Source of the DNA: Actinomadura_E scrupuli | GTDB lineage: Bacteria > Actinomycetota > Actinomycetes > Streptosporangiales > Streptosporangiaceae | Direction of reading: 5' to 3' | Assembly: GCF_050971785.1 (NCBI RefSeq) | Contig: NZ_JBPCCU010000001.1 | Location: 1,240,001-1,304,000 of the forward strand | DNA: 64,000 bases | Shown: positions 50,599 through 59,116 of the stretch, piece after piece | Numbering within the stretch: position 1 is the stretch's first letter | Layout of the letters: each line of letters begins with the position of its first letter | Program-made: the position numbers and the translations under genes | Notes under the pieces: generated by a model | Databases searched by the model: none | The model's input: the letters and a program-made list of their open reading frames with translations, nothing else | Told to the model about the DNA's origin: nothing

Positions 50599-52713
50599 AT
50601 GGAGCAATTCCTGATCTTCGGTGTTGTAGGGCTGAGCACAGCCGCGATCTACGCGGTCATCGGCAGCGGGCTGGTGCTCACCTACACCACCACCGGCGTG
50701 TTCAACTTCGCGCACGGGGCGTCGGGCATGTTCGCGGCGTTCGCCTACTGGCAGCTCACCATCGGCTGGGGATGGCCGGTCCCGGTCGCCCTGGCGATGG
50801 TGCTGCTCGTGCTCGCCCCGGGCTTCGGCCTGCTGATCGAGCGGGTCGTGATGCGGCCCGTGCAGGCTCTGGGCGAGGCCGAACGGCTGGTCATGACGAT
50901 CGCGCTGCTGAGCGGGCTCATCGCCGTCGCCCGATGGATCTGGGATCCGAACGTCTCACGGTCGCTGCCGACCTTCTTCGCCGATCGCACGCCCTTCCAT
51001 GTCGGGCCGACCACCATCACCTGGCATCAGGCCGTCACGATGGTGGTCGCGGTGGCGGTCGCGGCCGGTCTGCGGATCCTGCTGACCCGGACCCGGACCG
51101 GCACGGAGATGCGGGCGACCGTCGACGACCGGGCGCTGGTCGGGCTGACGGGAGCCGATCCGGTCCGGGCGAACCGGGTCGCGTGGATGCTCGGTACCCA
51201 GCTGGCGGCGGTCGGCGGCATCCTCATCGCGCCGATCGTCGCGCTGGACGCCGCGCAGCTCTCGCTGCTGATCGTCAGCGCCTACAGCGCCGCGATATTC
51301 GGCAGGATGCGGAGCCTTCCGCTCACCTTCGCCGGCGCGATCGTCGTCGGCTGCCTGGAGAGCTACCTGACCGGCTACCTCCCGCAGAACGACTATCTGC
51401 CGGGGGTGCGGCTGGCCGCGCCCGCACTGCTGCTGTTCGTGGCGCTGCTGGCGTTCCCGCACCGGCGGCTGCGGGGCCGGGACCGCCGGTTGCGCCAGGT
51501 GCCGGTGCCGACGATGCGCGGGACGGCGGTGTTCGCGCTGGCGACCGTGGCCTTCGGCGTGGTGCTGGCGTCGGTGCTGGGCCAGGGCGACCTCATCACC
51601 TACGGGCCGATCTTCTCACTCGGCGTGGTGGCGTTGTCGTTCGTCCCGCTGTCCGGATTCGCGGGTCAGATCTCGCTGTGCCAGCTGAGCGTGGCGGGGA
51701 TCGGCGCGGTCGTGTGGGCGCACCTCGGTGCCCATGGGCAGCCGTGGGCGCTCGGCGCCACGGTCGTCATCTCGGCGCTGGCCGGGGCGCTCATCGCGCT
51801 TCCGGCGCTGCGTCTGTCCGGGGTGTACCTGGCGCTGGGGACGGCCGCCTTCGCGGTCGTCCTCGATCGGTGGATCTTCACGCTGCCGTCGTTCGACCTG
51901 CTCGGCGTGCGGATCTCGCTGTTCGACCAGGGCTCGGTGGAGGTGATCGGGCCCCGGCTCTTCGGATTCCAGCTGGACACCGAGGCGGAACTGATGGTGC
52001 TCGCCGCGGTCTGCCTCGCGCTCGCCTCGATCGGGGTGGCGGCGCTGCGCCGCGGGAGGTTCGGGCGGAGGCTGATCGCGCTACGGGACAGCGAGGCGGC
52101 CTACGCCACGCTCGGCGGCAACCTGCTGGTGGCCAAGGTGGCGGTGTTCGCACTGGCGGCGGGCATCGCGGGCCTCGGCGGGGCCCTGTACGGGATGCAG
52201 CAACGGTCGATCACGGCCGACCAGTTCAACTTCGTGGCGGGGTTGCCGATCTTCCTGATCGCGGTCGTCGCCGGTCTCGGCAGTGTCGGGACGGGCCTGT
52301 TCTCCGGTACCGCCTTCGTGGTGCCGTTGAGCGGGCTGGTCGCGGTGGCGCCCTGGTCGCAGAACCTCGTCGCGCTGCTGCCCGGACTGGCCGGGATCGG
52401 GATCGGCAACAATCCCGGCGGCGTCGTGGCCGGGATGCGGCACCGCTGGGAGCCGGTGGCCCGGGACCGGATCGCCCCTCCCGTGCTGCTCTGCGGGCTC
52501 GCGCTGGGATGGGTCCTGCGGCTCGGCGACGTGATCAGTGGCTGGACGTTCCTGGGCGGTTCGCTGGTTCTGGCGCTGGCGCTGCAGGCCTACGCGGCCG
52601 CGCGAGCGGCCACGCCGGCCGAGCCCGAGGTCCCGATGGAGTGGTGGGGCGTGCGGCGTGCCTGGCGGCCGGAGGACGAGGGGGTGCTGGTCCGTGGCAT
52701 CGCTGGAGGTTAG
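50599..52713 (+). CDS. Fused LivH-LivM branched-chain-type ABC permease
   Basis: Integral membrane protein of 704 residues that joins the two permease halves of Liv systems in one chain. The LivH-like half (about residues 1-290) contains TGVFNFAHGASGMFAAF and ATVDDRALVGLTGADPVRANRVAW. The LivM-like half (about 300-620) contains LSGFAGQISLCQLSVAGIG and RLIALRDSEAAYATLGGNLLVAKVAVFALAAGIAGLGGALYG. An extra membrane segment and a soluble tail follow. It adjoins the binding protein and overlaps the ATPase gene by 20 bases. Confidence 0.93.
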   Translation: MEQFLIFGVVGLSTAAIYAVIGSGLVLTYTTTGVFNFAHGASGMFAAFAYWQLTIGWGWPVPVALAMVLLVLAPGFGLLIERVVMRPVQALGEAERLVMTIALLSGLIAVARWIWDPNVSRSLPTFFADRTPFHVGPTTITWHQAVTMVVAVAVAAGLRILLTRTRTGTEMRATVDDRALVGLTGADPVRANRVAWMLGTQLAAVGGILIAPIVALDAAQLSLLIVSAYSAAIFGRMRSLPLTFAGAIVVGCLESYLTGYLPQNDYLPGVRLAAPALLLFVALLAFPHRRLRGRDRRLRQVPVPTMRGTAVFALATVAFGVVLASVLGQGDLITYGPIFSLGVVALSFVPLSGFAGQISLCQLSVAGIGAVVWAHLGAHGQPWALGATVVISALAGALIALPALRLSGVYLALGTAAFAVVLDRWIFTLPSFDLLGVRISLFDQGSVEVIGPRLFGFQLDTEAELMVLAAVCLALASIGVAALRRGRFGRRLIALRDSEAAYATLGGNLLVAKVAVFALAAGIAGLGGALYGMQQRSITADQFNFVAGLPIFLIAVVAGLGSVGTGLFSGTAFVVPLSGLVAVAPWSQNLVALLPGLAGIGIGNNPGGVVAGMRHRWEPVARDRIAPPVLLCGLALGWVLRLGDVISGWTFLGGSLVLALALQAYAAARAATPAEPEVPMEWWGVRRAWRPEDEGVLVRGIAGG

Positions 52714-53404
52714 CGGCGTGACCGTCGCCTTCGGCGGGAACCGCGCACTGGACGGGGTCGGCATGGCGGCCGAAGCCGGCCGGATCACGGGACTGATCGG
52801 GCCCAACGGCGCGGGGAAGAGCACCCTGTTCGACGTCGTGTCCGGACTGCGCCGGCCCTCGTCGGGGCGGGTGCTCCTCGACGGGCGGGACGTCACCCGG
52901 ATGCGGCCCGCGCGCCGGGCCCGGCACGGGCTGGCCCGGACGTTCCAGCGGCTGGAGCTCTTCGGCCGGCTGAGTGTCCGCGACAACCTGCTCGTCGCCG
53001 CGGAACTGGGACCCGAACGGCGGCGGGCGGGCCAGGCCGTCACCGAGATCCTCGGCAGGCTCGGCCTGACGGCGATCGCCGACACTCACGCGGACACACT
53101 GCCCACCGGGGTGGGCCGCCTGGTGGAGGTGGGCAGGGCGCTGGCGGTACGTCCGGCGTTCCTCCTCCTCGACGAGCCCGCGGCCGGTCAGGACGGCGAG
53201 GAGACCGAACGGTTCGCCGACCTGCTGCGTTCGCTGGCCGGCGACGGGATGGCCGTCGTCCTGGTCGAACACGACATGGGCCTGGTCATGAGCGTCTGCG
53301 ACGAGGTGTACGTCCTGGACCTGGGGAAGATCATCGCGGTCGGCCCGCCCGAGCTGATCCGGCGCGACGAGACCGTCCTGGCGGCCTACCTGGGGGACGC
53401 ATGA
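52694..53404 (+). CDS. LivG-type ABC transporter ATP-binding protein
   Basis: ATPase of 236 residues. It has the Walker A GPNGAGKST, the Q-loop region LARTFQRLELFGRLSVRDNLLV, the degenerate signature LPTGVGRLVEVGRAL typical of LivG, and Walker B FLLLDEPAAGQD followed by the H-loop EHDM. GTG at 52694 lies inside the permease gene; no better start is in frame. The stop overlaps the next ATG. Confidence 0.93.
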   Translation: MASLEVSGVTVAFGGNRALDGVGMAAEAGRITGLIGPNGAGKSTLFDVVSGLRRPSSGRVLLDGRDVTRMRPARRARHGLARTFQRLELFGRLSVRDNLLVAAELGPERRRAGQAVTEILGRLGLTAIADTHADTLPTGVGRLVEVGRALAVRPAFLLLDEPAAGQDGEETERFADLLRSLAGDGMAVVLVEHDMGLVMSVCDEVYVLDLGKIIAVGPPELIRRDETVLAAYLGDA

Positions 53405-54108
53405 GCGCACTGCTCGAACTACGCGACGTATGCGCCGCCTACGACCGGATCGCCGTCCTGCACGGCGTGGATCTGAGCGTCTCCGCCGGCCAGGTGGTGG
53501 CGTTGCTCGGCCCGAACGGGGCGGGCAAGACGACCACGCTGCGGGTCGCCGCGGGGGTCCACCCGGCCGGGTCCGGCCGGGTGCTGCTGGGGGGCCGGGA
53601 CGTGACCGGAGCCGACCCCCGCGATCTGGCGCGCGCCGGGGTCTGCCTGATCCCCGAGGGCCGCGGAGTGTTCCCCAACCTGTCCGTCCGCGACAACCTC
53701 CTGATGATGACCTTCACCGGCCGCTCCCGCGAGGAGATCGAGGAGATCACGTTCGCGCGGTTCCCCGCCCTCGCCCCGCGTGCCGCACAGGCCGCCGGAA
53801 CCCTGTCCGGCGGCGAACAGCAGATGCTCGCGCTCGCCCGGGGGCTGGCCACCGATCCCGCCGTACTGCTGCTGGACGAACTCTCCATGGGGCTGGCCCC
53901 CCTGGTCGTCGGCCGGCTGTACGAGCAGGTCGCCGAGATCGCCCGGCAGGGCGTCGCCGTGCTGGTCGTCGAGCAGTTCGCGGCCGCCGTCCTCGGCATC
54001 GCCGACCACGCGGCCGTACTGGTGCGCGGCCGGGTCGAACGGCGGGGCCACCCCGACGGCGGATTGCGCGCCGACCTGTCCGCCCTCTACCTGGGGAGTT
54101 CCACATGA
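53401..54108 (+). CDS. LivF-type ABC transporter ATP-binding protein
   Basis: ATPase of 235 residues. It has GPNGAGKTT (Walker A), IPEGRGVFPNLSVRDNLLM, the signature LSGGEQQMLALARGL, VLLLDELSMGLAP (Walker B with the usual LivF Leu) and VEQF (H-loop position). It completes the importer with LivG and the LivHM permease. It overlaps the LivG gene and the following small membrane protein gene (ATGA). Confidence 0.94.
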   Translation: MSALLELRDVCAAYDRIAVLHGVDLSVSAGQVVALLGPNGAGKTTTLRVAAGVHPAGSGRVLLGGRDVTGADPRDLARAGVCLIPEGRGVFPNLSVRDNLLMMTFTGRSREEIEEITFARFPALAPRAAQAAGTLSGGEQQMLALARGLATDPAVLLLDELSMGLAPLVVGRLYEQVAEIARQGVAVLVVEQFAAAVLGIADHAAVLVRGRVERRGHPDGGLRADLSALYLGSST

Positions 54109-54488
54109 CCTCGACCGAGACGCGTGCGGACCGCTTCGTCCGCGAACTGGCGGAACTCAAGATCCCCGACCCGGCCACCGGGAGGGCCCGTCTCTGGCTG
54201 CGCCTCGGGGTGGCGCTGATGGTGCTCGGCCTGGTGCTCGGGGCGTCGGCCTACCTGATGTCCCACGGCACCCGCAATGCGCTCGTCCAGCGGGACGCCC
54301 TCGCGCTCGGGCTCGGCGGGATCAGCGCGAGCGTCGTGGGCGCGGCGCTCTTCCTGCGCTATTCGCTCACCGGCTTCCTGCGGTTCTGGATGGCCCGCCA
54401 GTCCTACGACCTGGCCCAGCTCGGCGACCGCCTGCTCGAAAAGGAGGTGCGGCATGACCTCACCAGCCCCGACTCCGCGTCCCGGTGA
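54105..54488 (+). CDS. Small membrane protein (127 residues)
   Basis: A soluble N-terminal segment is followed by two predicted transmembrane helices (LGVALMVLGLVLGASAYLM and GLGGISASVVGAALFLRYSL) and a charged C-terminal helix (LAQLGDRLLEKEV). The ATG overlaps the LivF stop (ATGA), so it belongs to the importer operon and may be an accessory membrane component. No family recognised. Confidence 0.8.
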   Translation: MTSTETRADRFVRELAELKIPDPATGRARLWLRLGVALMVLGLVLGASAYLMSHGTRNALVQRDALALGLGGISASVVGAALFLRYSLTGFLRFWMARQSYDLAQLGDRLLEKEVRHDLTSPDSASR

Positions 54489-54558
54489 CCGGCCCACCGG
54501 CACCGACGGTGTCCCGATGACCCTCAAAGCGGCCAAGCCGCTGCCCGCTTCGGACTGA
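54454..54558 (+). CDS. Small ORF (34 residues) with strong ribosome site
   Basis: Begins MTSPAPTPRPGDRPTG and ends MTLKAAKPLPASD. The ATG is preceded by AAAAGGAGGTGCGGC, one of the best Shine-Dalgarno sequences in the window. It lies in another frame over the last 12 codons of the membrane protein gene and ends 11 bases before the amidohydrolase ATG. Likely translated; function unknown. Confidence 0.5.
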   Translation: MTSPAPTPRPGDRPTGTDGVPMTLKAAKPLPASD

Positions 54559-54569
54559 AAGGGGCCGTC

Positions 54570-55865
54570 ATGAAGAAGGACGACCTGATCTTGATCAGTG
54601 TTGACGACCACATCATCGAGCCGCCCGACATGTTCGTGAACCATCTGCCGGAGCGTTACCGCGACGACGCCCCGCAGCTCGTGCACCGTGACGACGGCAC
54701 CGATGTGTGGAAGTTCCGGGACGCGGTGATCCCAAACTCGGCCCTCAACGCCGTGGCCGGGCGGCCGAAGGAGGAGTACGGGCTGGAGCCGCAGGGGTTG
54801 GACGAGATCCGGCCCGGCTGTTACGACGTGCACGAGCGGGTCAAGGACATGGACGCGGGCGGCATCCTGGCGTCGATGAACTTCCCGTCCTTCCCCGGGT
54901 TCGCGGCCCGGTTGTTCGCCACCGACGACCCCGACTTCTCGTTGGCGCTGGTGCGCGCCTACAACGACTGGCACATCGATGAGTGGTGCGCGGCGTATCC
55001 GGGGCGGTTCATCCCGATGGCGTTGCCGGCGATCTGGGACCCGGAGTTGTGCGCGGCGGAGGTGCGCCGGGTGGCGGAGAAGGGGTGCCGGTCGCTGACG
55101 TTCACCGAGAATCCGGCCGTCCTCGGATACCCGAGCTTCCACAGCGAGCACTGGGACCCCCTCTGGCGGGCGCTGTGCGACACCGGGACGGTGCTGAATG
55201 TGCATATCGGGTCGTCGGGGCGGTTGGCGGTGCCGGCGGTGGATTCGCCGCCGGATGTGCTGATCACGTTGCAGCCGATGAACATCGTCTCGGCGGCGGC
55301 GGATCTGTTGTGGTCGCGGGTGATCAAGGAGTTCCCGGCCATCCGGATCGCGTTGTCCGAGGGCGGCACCGGGTGGATCCCCTACTTCCTGGAGCGGGTG
55401 GACCGCACGTTCGAGATGCACGCCACCTGGACGTTGCAGGATTTCGGGGGGAGGTTGCCCAGTGAGGTGTTCCGGGAGCATTTCCTGACGTGTTTCATCA
55501 GTGATCCGTTGGGGGTGCGGTTGCGGCATGACATCGGGATCGACAACATCTGCTGGGAGGCGGACTATCCGCACAGCGACTCGATGTGGCCGGGGGCTCC
55601 GGAGGAGTTGTCGGCGGTGCTGGACAAGTGGCAGGTGCCGGATGAGGACACCCGCAAGATGACCCACGAGAACGCCATGCGGTGGTACTCCTTCGATCCC
55701 TTCACCCACATCCCCCGAGACCAGGCCACCGTCGCGGCCCTGCGCAAACGCTCCGAAGGCCACGACGTCTCCATCCGCTCGCGCAGTCACCGGATCATCG
55801 ATCCCGCGGACAAGCTCGAGGCGTACCGATCCAGGGCGCGCGCGGCCGTGGCAGCGGCCAAATGA
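54570..55865 (+). CDS. Amidohydrolase 2 family protein
   Basis: TIM-barrel metal hydrolase or decarboxylase of 431 residues in the ACMSD-like family. It has the N-terminal ISVDDHIIEPPDMF, MNFPSFPGFAARLF, LNVHIGSSG with the barrel His, and EADYPHSDSMWP near the C terminus. It is a relative of the 17812 enzyme but clearly distinct. ATG with AAAGGGG in front. The middle of the gene (about 55000-55680) uses TTG/GTG/CCG-type codons unlike its ends. Stop overlaps the next gene (ATGA). Confidence 0.9.
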   Translation: MKKDDLILISVDDHIIEPPDMFVNHLPERYRDDAPQLVHRDDGTDVWKFRDAVIPNSALNAVAGRPKEEYGLEPQGLDEIRPGCYDVHERVKDMDAGGILASMNFPSFPGFAARLFATDDPDFSLALVRAYNDWHIDEWCAAYPGRFIPMALPAIWDPELCAAEVRRVAEKGCRSLTFTENPAVLGYPSFHSEHWDPLWRALCDTGTVLNVHIGSSGRLAVPAVDSPPDVLITLQPMNIVSAAADLLWSRVIKEFPAIRIALSEGGTGWIPYFLERVDRTFEMHATWTLQDFGGRLPSEVFREHFLTCFISDPLGVRLRHDIGIDNICWEADYPHSDSMWPGAPEELSAVLDKWQVPDEDTRKMTHENAMRWYSFDPFTHIPRDQATVAALRKRSEGHDVSIRSRSHRIIDPADKLEAYRSRARAAVAAAK

Positions 55866-56587
55866 GCGACGTGGTCCTGACCGAGCGGGTCGGCAACGTG
55901 CTGGTGGCGACGCTGAACCGGCCCGAGGTGCGCAATGCCCTCAATCCCGCGCTGATGGACGAGCTGTCCGCGGCGCTGCGCGCCGCGGACGCCGACCCGG
56001 AGGTCCGGGCCATCGTCCTGACCGGGGCGGGAACGGTCTTCTGCGCCGGACTCGACCTGAAGGCGTTCGGGAGCGGCGGTGATTTCAAGGGACTGCTCTG
56101 GTTCTACCACCAGGGCGTCGCCACCCCGGTCATCGCGGCGCTGAACGGACCGGCGCTGGCCGGGGGTTTCGAACTGTTGCTGGCGTGCGACCTGGTCGTC
56201 GCGGCAGAGGACGCGAAGCTCGGGATCAGCGAGGTCAAGCGAGGGCTGTTCGCGGCCGGGGGAGGGACGACGCTCTCCGCCCGGGTGCCCATGGCGGTCG
56301 CGCTGGAGATGGGACTCACCGGCGATCCGATCACTGCGGTGCGCGCCCAGGAGATCGGGCTGGTGAACCGGGTCGTTCCCGCCGGGCAGGTGCGGGCCGA
56401 GGCCCTCGCCCTGGCCGTGCGGATCACCGGCAACGGGCCGCTGGGCGTCGCGATGACCAAGAAGCTGATGCGCGAGCGCCGGTGGGGTGATCCGGCCGAG
56501 GTCGAGACGGTCTTTCGCAGTGCCGACGCGGTGGAGGGTGCCCGGGCGTTCGCCGAGCGCAGGCCGCCGGTCTGGACGGGACGGTGA
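55862..56587 (+). CDS. Enoyl-CoA hydratase/isomerase family protein
   Basis: Crotonase of 241 residues. It has VATLNRPEVRNALN, the oxyanion loops FCAGLDLKAF and NGPALAGGFELLLACDL, and EVKRGLFAAGGGTTLSARVP, in which the second catalytic Glu position is not conserved. The ATG overlaps the amidohydrolase stop. It would act on the product of the dehydrogenase encoded next. Confidence 0.9.
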   Translation: MSDVVLTERVGNVLVATLNRPEVRNALNPALMDELSAALRAADADPEVRAIVLTGAGTVFCAGLDLKAFGSGGDFKGLLWFYHQGVATPVIAALNGPALAGGFELLLACDLVVAAEDAKLGISEVKRGLFAAGGGTTLSARVPMAVALEMGLTGDPITAVRAQEIGLVNRVVPAGQVRAEALALAVRITGNGPLGVAMTKKLMRERRWGDPAEVETVFRSADAVEGARAFAERRPPVWTGR

Positions 56588-56593
56588 GCCGGG

Positions 56594-57760
56594 GTGGACT
56601 TCGAGCTCAGTGACGAACAGCGGCTGTTCCAGCAGACTCTCCGGGACTTCGCCGACAAGGAGATCGTGCCGGTCGCCCCCGAGTGGGAACGGACCGGCCG
56701 GTACCCGACGGAGATCGTCGAACGGCTGCGGGAACTCGGGCTGTTCGGTCTGAACGTGCCCGAGGAGTACGGCGGGCTCTCCGCCGACCGGGTCTCCTAC
56801 GCCCTGGCCTTCGAGGAGATCGCCCGAGCCTGGCTGGGCGCGGCCGGGCTGATCGGCCCGCACTCGGTCGCCTGCCTGATGATCGCGCGCAACGGCACGT
56901 CCGCGCAGAAGGAGCGGTATCTGCCCGCGATGGCGAGCGGCGAGCTGCGGTCGGGGATCGCGCTGACCGAACCGGGTGCGGGAACCGACCTGCAGGGGAT
57001 CGAGACGATGGCGGTCCGGGACGGCGACCACTACGTGGTGTCGGGGACCAAGACCTGGATCACCAACGCCCGGGTCGCAGGCCTCCTGCCCGTCCTGGTG
57101 AAGACCGGGCGGGCGGAGCGGGCCCACGAGGCGATGTCGGTGCTGCTCGTGGAGACCTCCTGGCCCGGCTTCACCGTCACCCGGGACCTGCCCAAGCTCG
57201 GGTACAAGGGACCGGAGACCTGCGAACTCGTCCTCGACGAGGTGCGGGTGCCGGTGGAGAACCTCCTGGGCGGCGCGGAGGGCCGCGGGCTCCAGCAGGT
57301 CCTGGGCGGGCTGGAGATGGGCCGGATCAACATCGCCGCCCGGGCCGTCGGGGTGGCACAGGCGGCGTACGAGGCGGCCCTCGGCTACTCGCGTGACCGG
57401 GAGGCGTTCGGCCGGCCGATCGCCGACTTCCAGGCCATCCAGCTGAAGCTCGCCGACATGGCCACCGAGATCCAGGCCGCCCGGCTGCTCACCTACTGGG
57501 CGGCGGCCAGGGCCGAGGCGACCGGCGGCCGGGTCGACCTCGAAGCGGGCATGGCCAAGATGTACGCCTCGGAGGTCGCCATCAAGTGCGCGCTGGAGTC
57601 GATGCGCATCCACGGCGGCTACGGCTACTCGGCGGAGTTCATCGTCGAACGGCTGTACCGGGACGCCCCGCTGATGGCCATCGGTGAGGGGACCAACGAC
57701 ATCCAGCGCCTGGTCATCGCCCGGTCGCTGGTGTCGGGCAAGGGGCGGCCGGGCTGGTGA
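56594..57760 (+). CDS. Acyl-CoA dehydrogenase (homomeric type)
   Basis: Classical short/medium-chain acyl-CoA dehydrogenase of 388 residues. It has the N-terminal FELSDEQRLFQQTLRDFADKEI, ALTEPGAGTDLQGI, SGTKTWITNARVAG and the catalytic Glu in MAIGEGTNDIQRLVIAR. Unlike the three pairs earlier in the window it has no small partner. GTG start at 56594. Last gene of the importer operon; the 200-base space after it leads to a TetR gene with its own operator. Confidence 0.94.
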   Translation: MDFELSDEQRLFQQTLRDFADKEIVPVAPEWERTGRYPTEIVERLRELGLFGLNVPEEYGGLSADRVSYALAFEEIARAWLGAAGLIGPHSVACLMIARNGTSAQKERYLPAMASGELRSGIALTEPGAGTDLQGIETMAVRDGDHYVVSGTKTWITNARVAGLLPVLVKTGRAERAHEAMSVLLVETSWPGFTVTRDLPKLGYKGPETCELVLDEVRVPVENLLGGAEGRGLQQVLGGLEMGRINIAARAVGVAQAAYEAALGYSRDREAFGRPIADFQAIQLKLADMATEIQAARLLTYWAAARAEATGGRVDLEAGMAKMYASEVAIKCALESMRIHGGYGYSAEFIVERLYRDAPLMAIGEGTNDIQRLVIARSLVSGKGRPGW

Positions 57761-57916
57761 CCCGCCGGCACCCGGGTCGGCCGTCCTGAGCCCGGGCGGC
57801 CGTCCTGCCCCCGGCCGCTCCGCGGCGGGATCTCAGGCGCGGCGCGATCGGCCCTCTTGACCCGGCGGCTCGACGCACGCCGGTTGACGTTCATGTGACC
57901 CTTGTCACAGGTCTGT

Positions 57917-57948
57917 AACCAACCTAATATAAATTCAGTAGGTTGGTT
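57917..57948. promoter_or_regulatory. TetR operator, long inverted repeat
   Basis: Exact 10-bp inverted repeat AACCAACCTA (57917-57926) and TAGGTTGGTT (57939-57948) with a 12-base AT-rich spacer, ending 12 bases before the TetR ATG. Typical autoregulatory site; unrelated to the GAGAAT element. Confidence 0.8.
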
Positions 57949-57960
57949 GAAGGGAGTCAG

Positions 57961-58569
57961 ATGTCCGATCAACGGCCCTATGCCGCGCTCCTCGCGAAGG
58001 GCGAGGACCGCAGGCAGCGGATCCTGGCCGCGGCGCAGCGGTTGCTGACGTGGAACGGATGGCGGGGCACGACGCTCGGGCAGATCGCCCGGGAGGCCGG
58101 GGTCAGCCCGGCGGGCCTGCTGCATCACTTCGAGTCCAAGGAGCAGTTGCTCCACGCGGTTCTCGACGCCCGCGACGCCTACGACGACACCCATGCCGAC
58201 CGGTCGGGCGACATCCTCGAGCAACTCGAAAGAGTCCCGGAGCGGTTCCAGCGGGCACCCGATCTGGTCGGCATGTTCATCGTCCTCCTCACGGAGAACC
58301 TCAACCCCGATGCCCCGCTGCACGGACGCGTTCTCGGCAGGTACCGGGCCGCGGTCGACACCGTGGCGCATCTGATCCGGCGGGGCCAACGCGCAGGCAG
58401 GTACCGCGCCGACCTGGATCCGGCCGTCAAGGCGGTGGAGATCGTCGCCTTTCTCAACGGGATAGAGACATCATGGCTGCTCGACCCTTCGATTCCGCTG
58501 ACCGATGTCTTCAAGGAGTACACCGGATCGCTCGCCCGGCAGTTCGCCCCGCCCTCAGACACCCCCTGA
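57961..58569 (+). CDS. TetR-family transcriptional regulator
   Basis: Repressor of 202 residues. It has the helix-turn-helix TTLGQIAREAGVSPAGLLHHFESKEQLLHAVL and a TetR_C-type ligand domain (FIVLLTENLNPDAPLHGRV; VEIVAFLNGIETSWLLDPSI). ATG at 57961 with GAAGGGAG in front, directly after a 10-bp inverted repeat it probably binds. It may regulate itself and the following gene. Confidence 0.9.
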   Translation: MSDQRPYAALLAKGEDRRQRILAAAQRLLTWNGWRGTTLGQIAREAGVSPAGLLHHFESKEQLLHAVLDARDAYDDTHADRSGDILEQLERVPERFQRAPDLVGMFIVLLTENLNPDAPLHGRVLGRYRAAVDTVAHLIRRGQRAGRYRADLDPAVKAVEIVAFLNGIETSWLLDPSIPLTDVFKEYTGSLARQFAPPSDTP

Positions 58570-58580
58570 GGCACCGGCTG

Positions 58581-59054
58581 GTGGTCGTCACGCCCAGCAT
58601 GGTGGACGTGGTGCGGTTCGCGGGCGGCTGGCTGTTCGACCGGGTGATGGCCGGGTGGGACGTCACGGTGCTCACCGCGGACCGCGCCGATTCCCGGCCG
58701 TTGCGGATCCTCGGAGCCCGCGCCGTCGACCTGGAGCGCACGCTGGCGTCACCGGTCCGGCGCCCGCAGCCGCAGGCCATCGCGGTCGGCACCGATCTGT
58801 ACGGCTCCGACGAACGAGTCCGGCGGATGGTGCTCGACGCGCTCGACGCAAGGCTGGTCGAGGTGCGGCTCTGGGGTGACCGCTGGCCGGCGGACCTCGG
58901 CGACGGCGTCGACCCGATACGGCACCGGCTGAGCGCGGCCGCGCGGGCGTTCAAGGCGCAGGCCCTCGCGGCGGCCGCCGTTCCGGTCGATTCCTGTGAC
59001 GTCACCGAGGTCTTCCGGCGGAGCGAACTGCGCCGTCCCTCGGGGAGCGCCTGA
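58581..59054 (+). CDS. Conserved-looking hypothetical protein
   Basis: About 157 residues, starting at GTG 58581 (ATG 58599 is an alternative), 11 bases after the TetR stop. It reads as alternating beta/alpha: VVVTPSMVDVVRFAGGWLFDRVMAGWDVTVLTADRADSRPLRILGARAVDLE, then a charged helical C-terminal half ending in PRSELRRPSGSA-like sequence. Clear third-position G/C bias supports coding. No family recognised; it may be the target of the adjacent TetR regulator. Confidence 0.7.
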   Translation: MVVTPSMVDVVRFAGGWLFDRVMAGWDVTVLTADRADSRPLRILGARAVDLERTLASPVRRPQPQAIAVGTDLYGSDERVRRMVLDALDARLVEVRLWGDRWPADLGDGVDPIRHRLSAAARAFKAQALAAAAVPVDSCDVTEVFRRSELRRPSGSA

Positions 59055-59086
59055 CTCGTCCCGGCGCGGCCTCCGGGCCCTGCCAC

Positions 59087-59107
59087 CGGATCCGGGACGG
59101 GGATCCG
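59087..59107. terminator. Weak hairpin between convergent genes
   Basis: CGGATCC (59087-59093) and GGATCCG (59101-59107) with a 7-base loop, between the convergent hypothetical gene (+) and SDR (-). Confidence 0.4.
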
Positions 59108-59116
59108 TTCTGCCGC

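Noticed and set aside
54087..55790. Minus-strand open frame of 567 codons
   Set aside because: Antisense to the amidohydrolase and small membrane protein genes; no recognisable domain.
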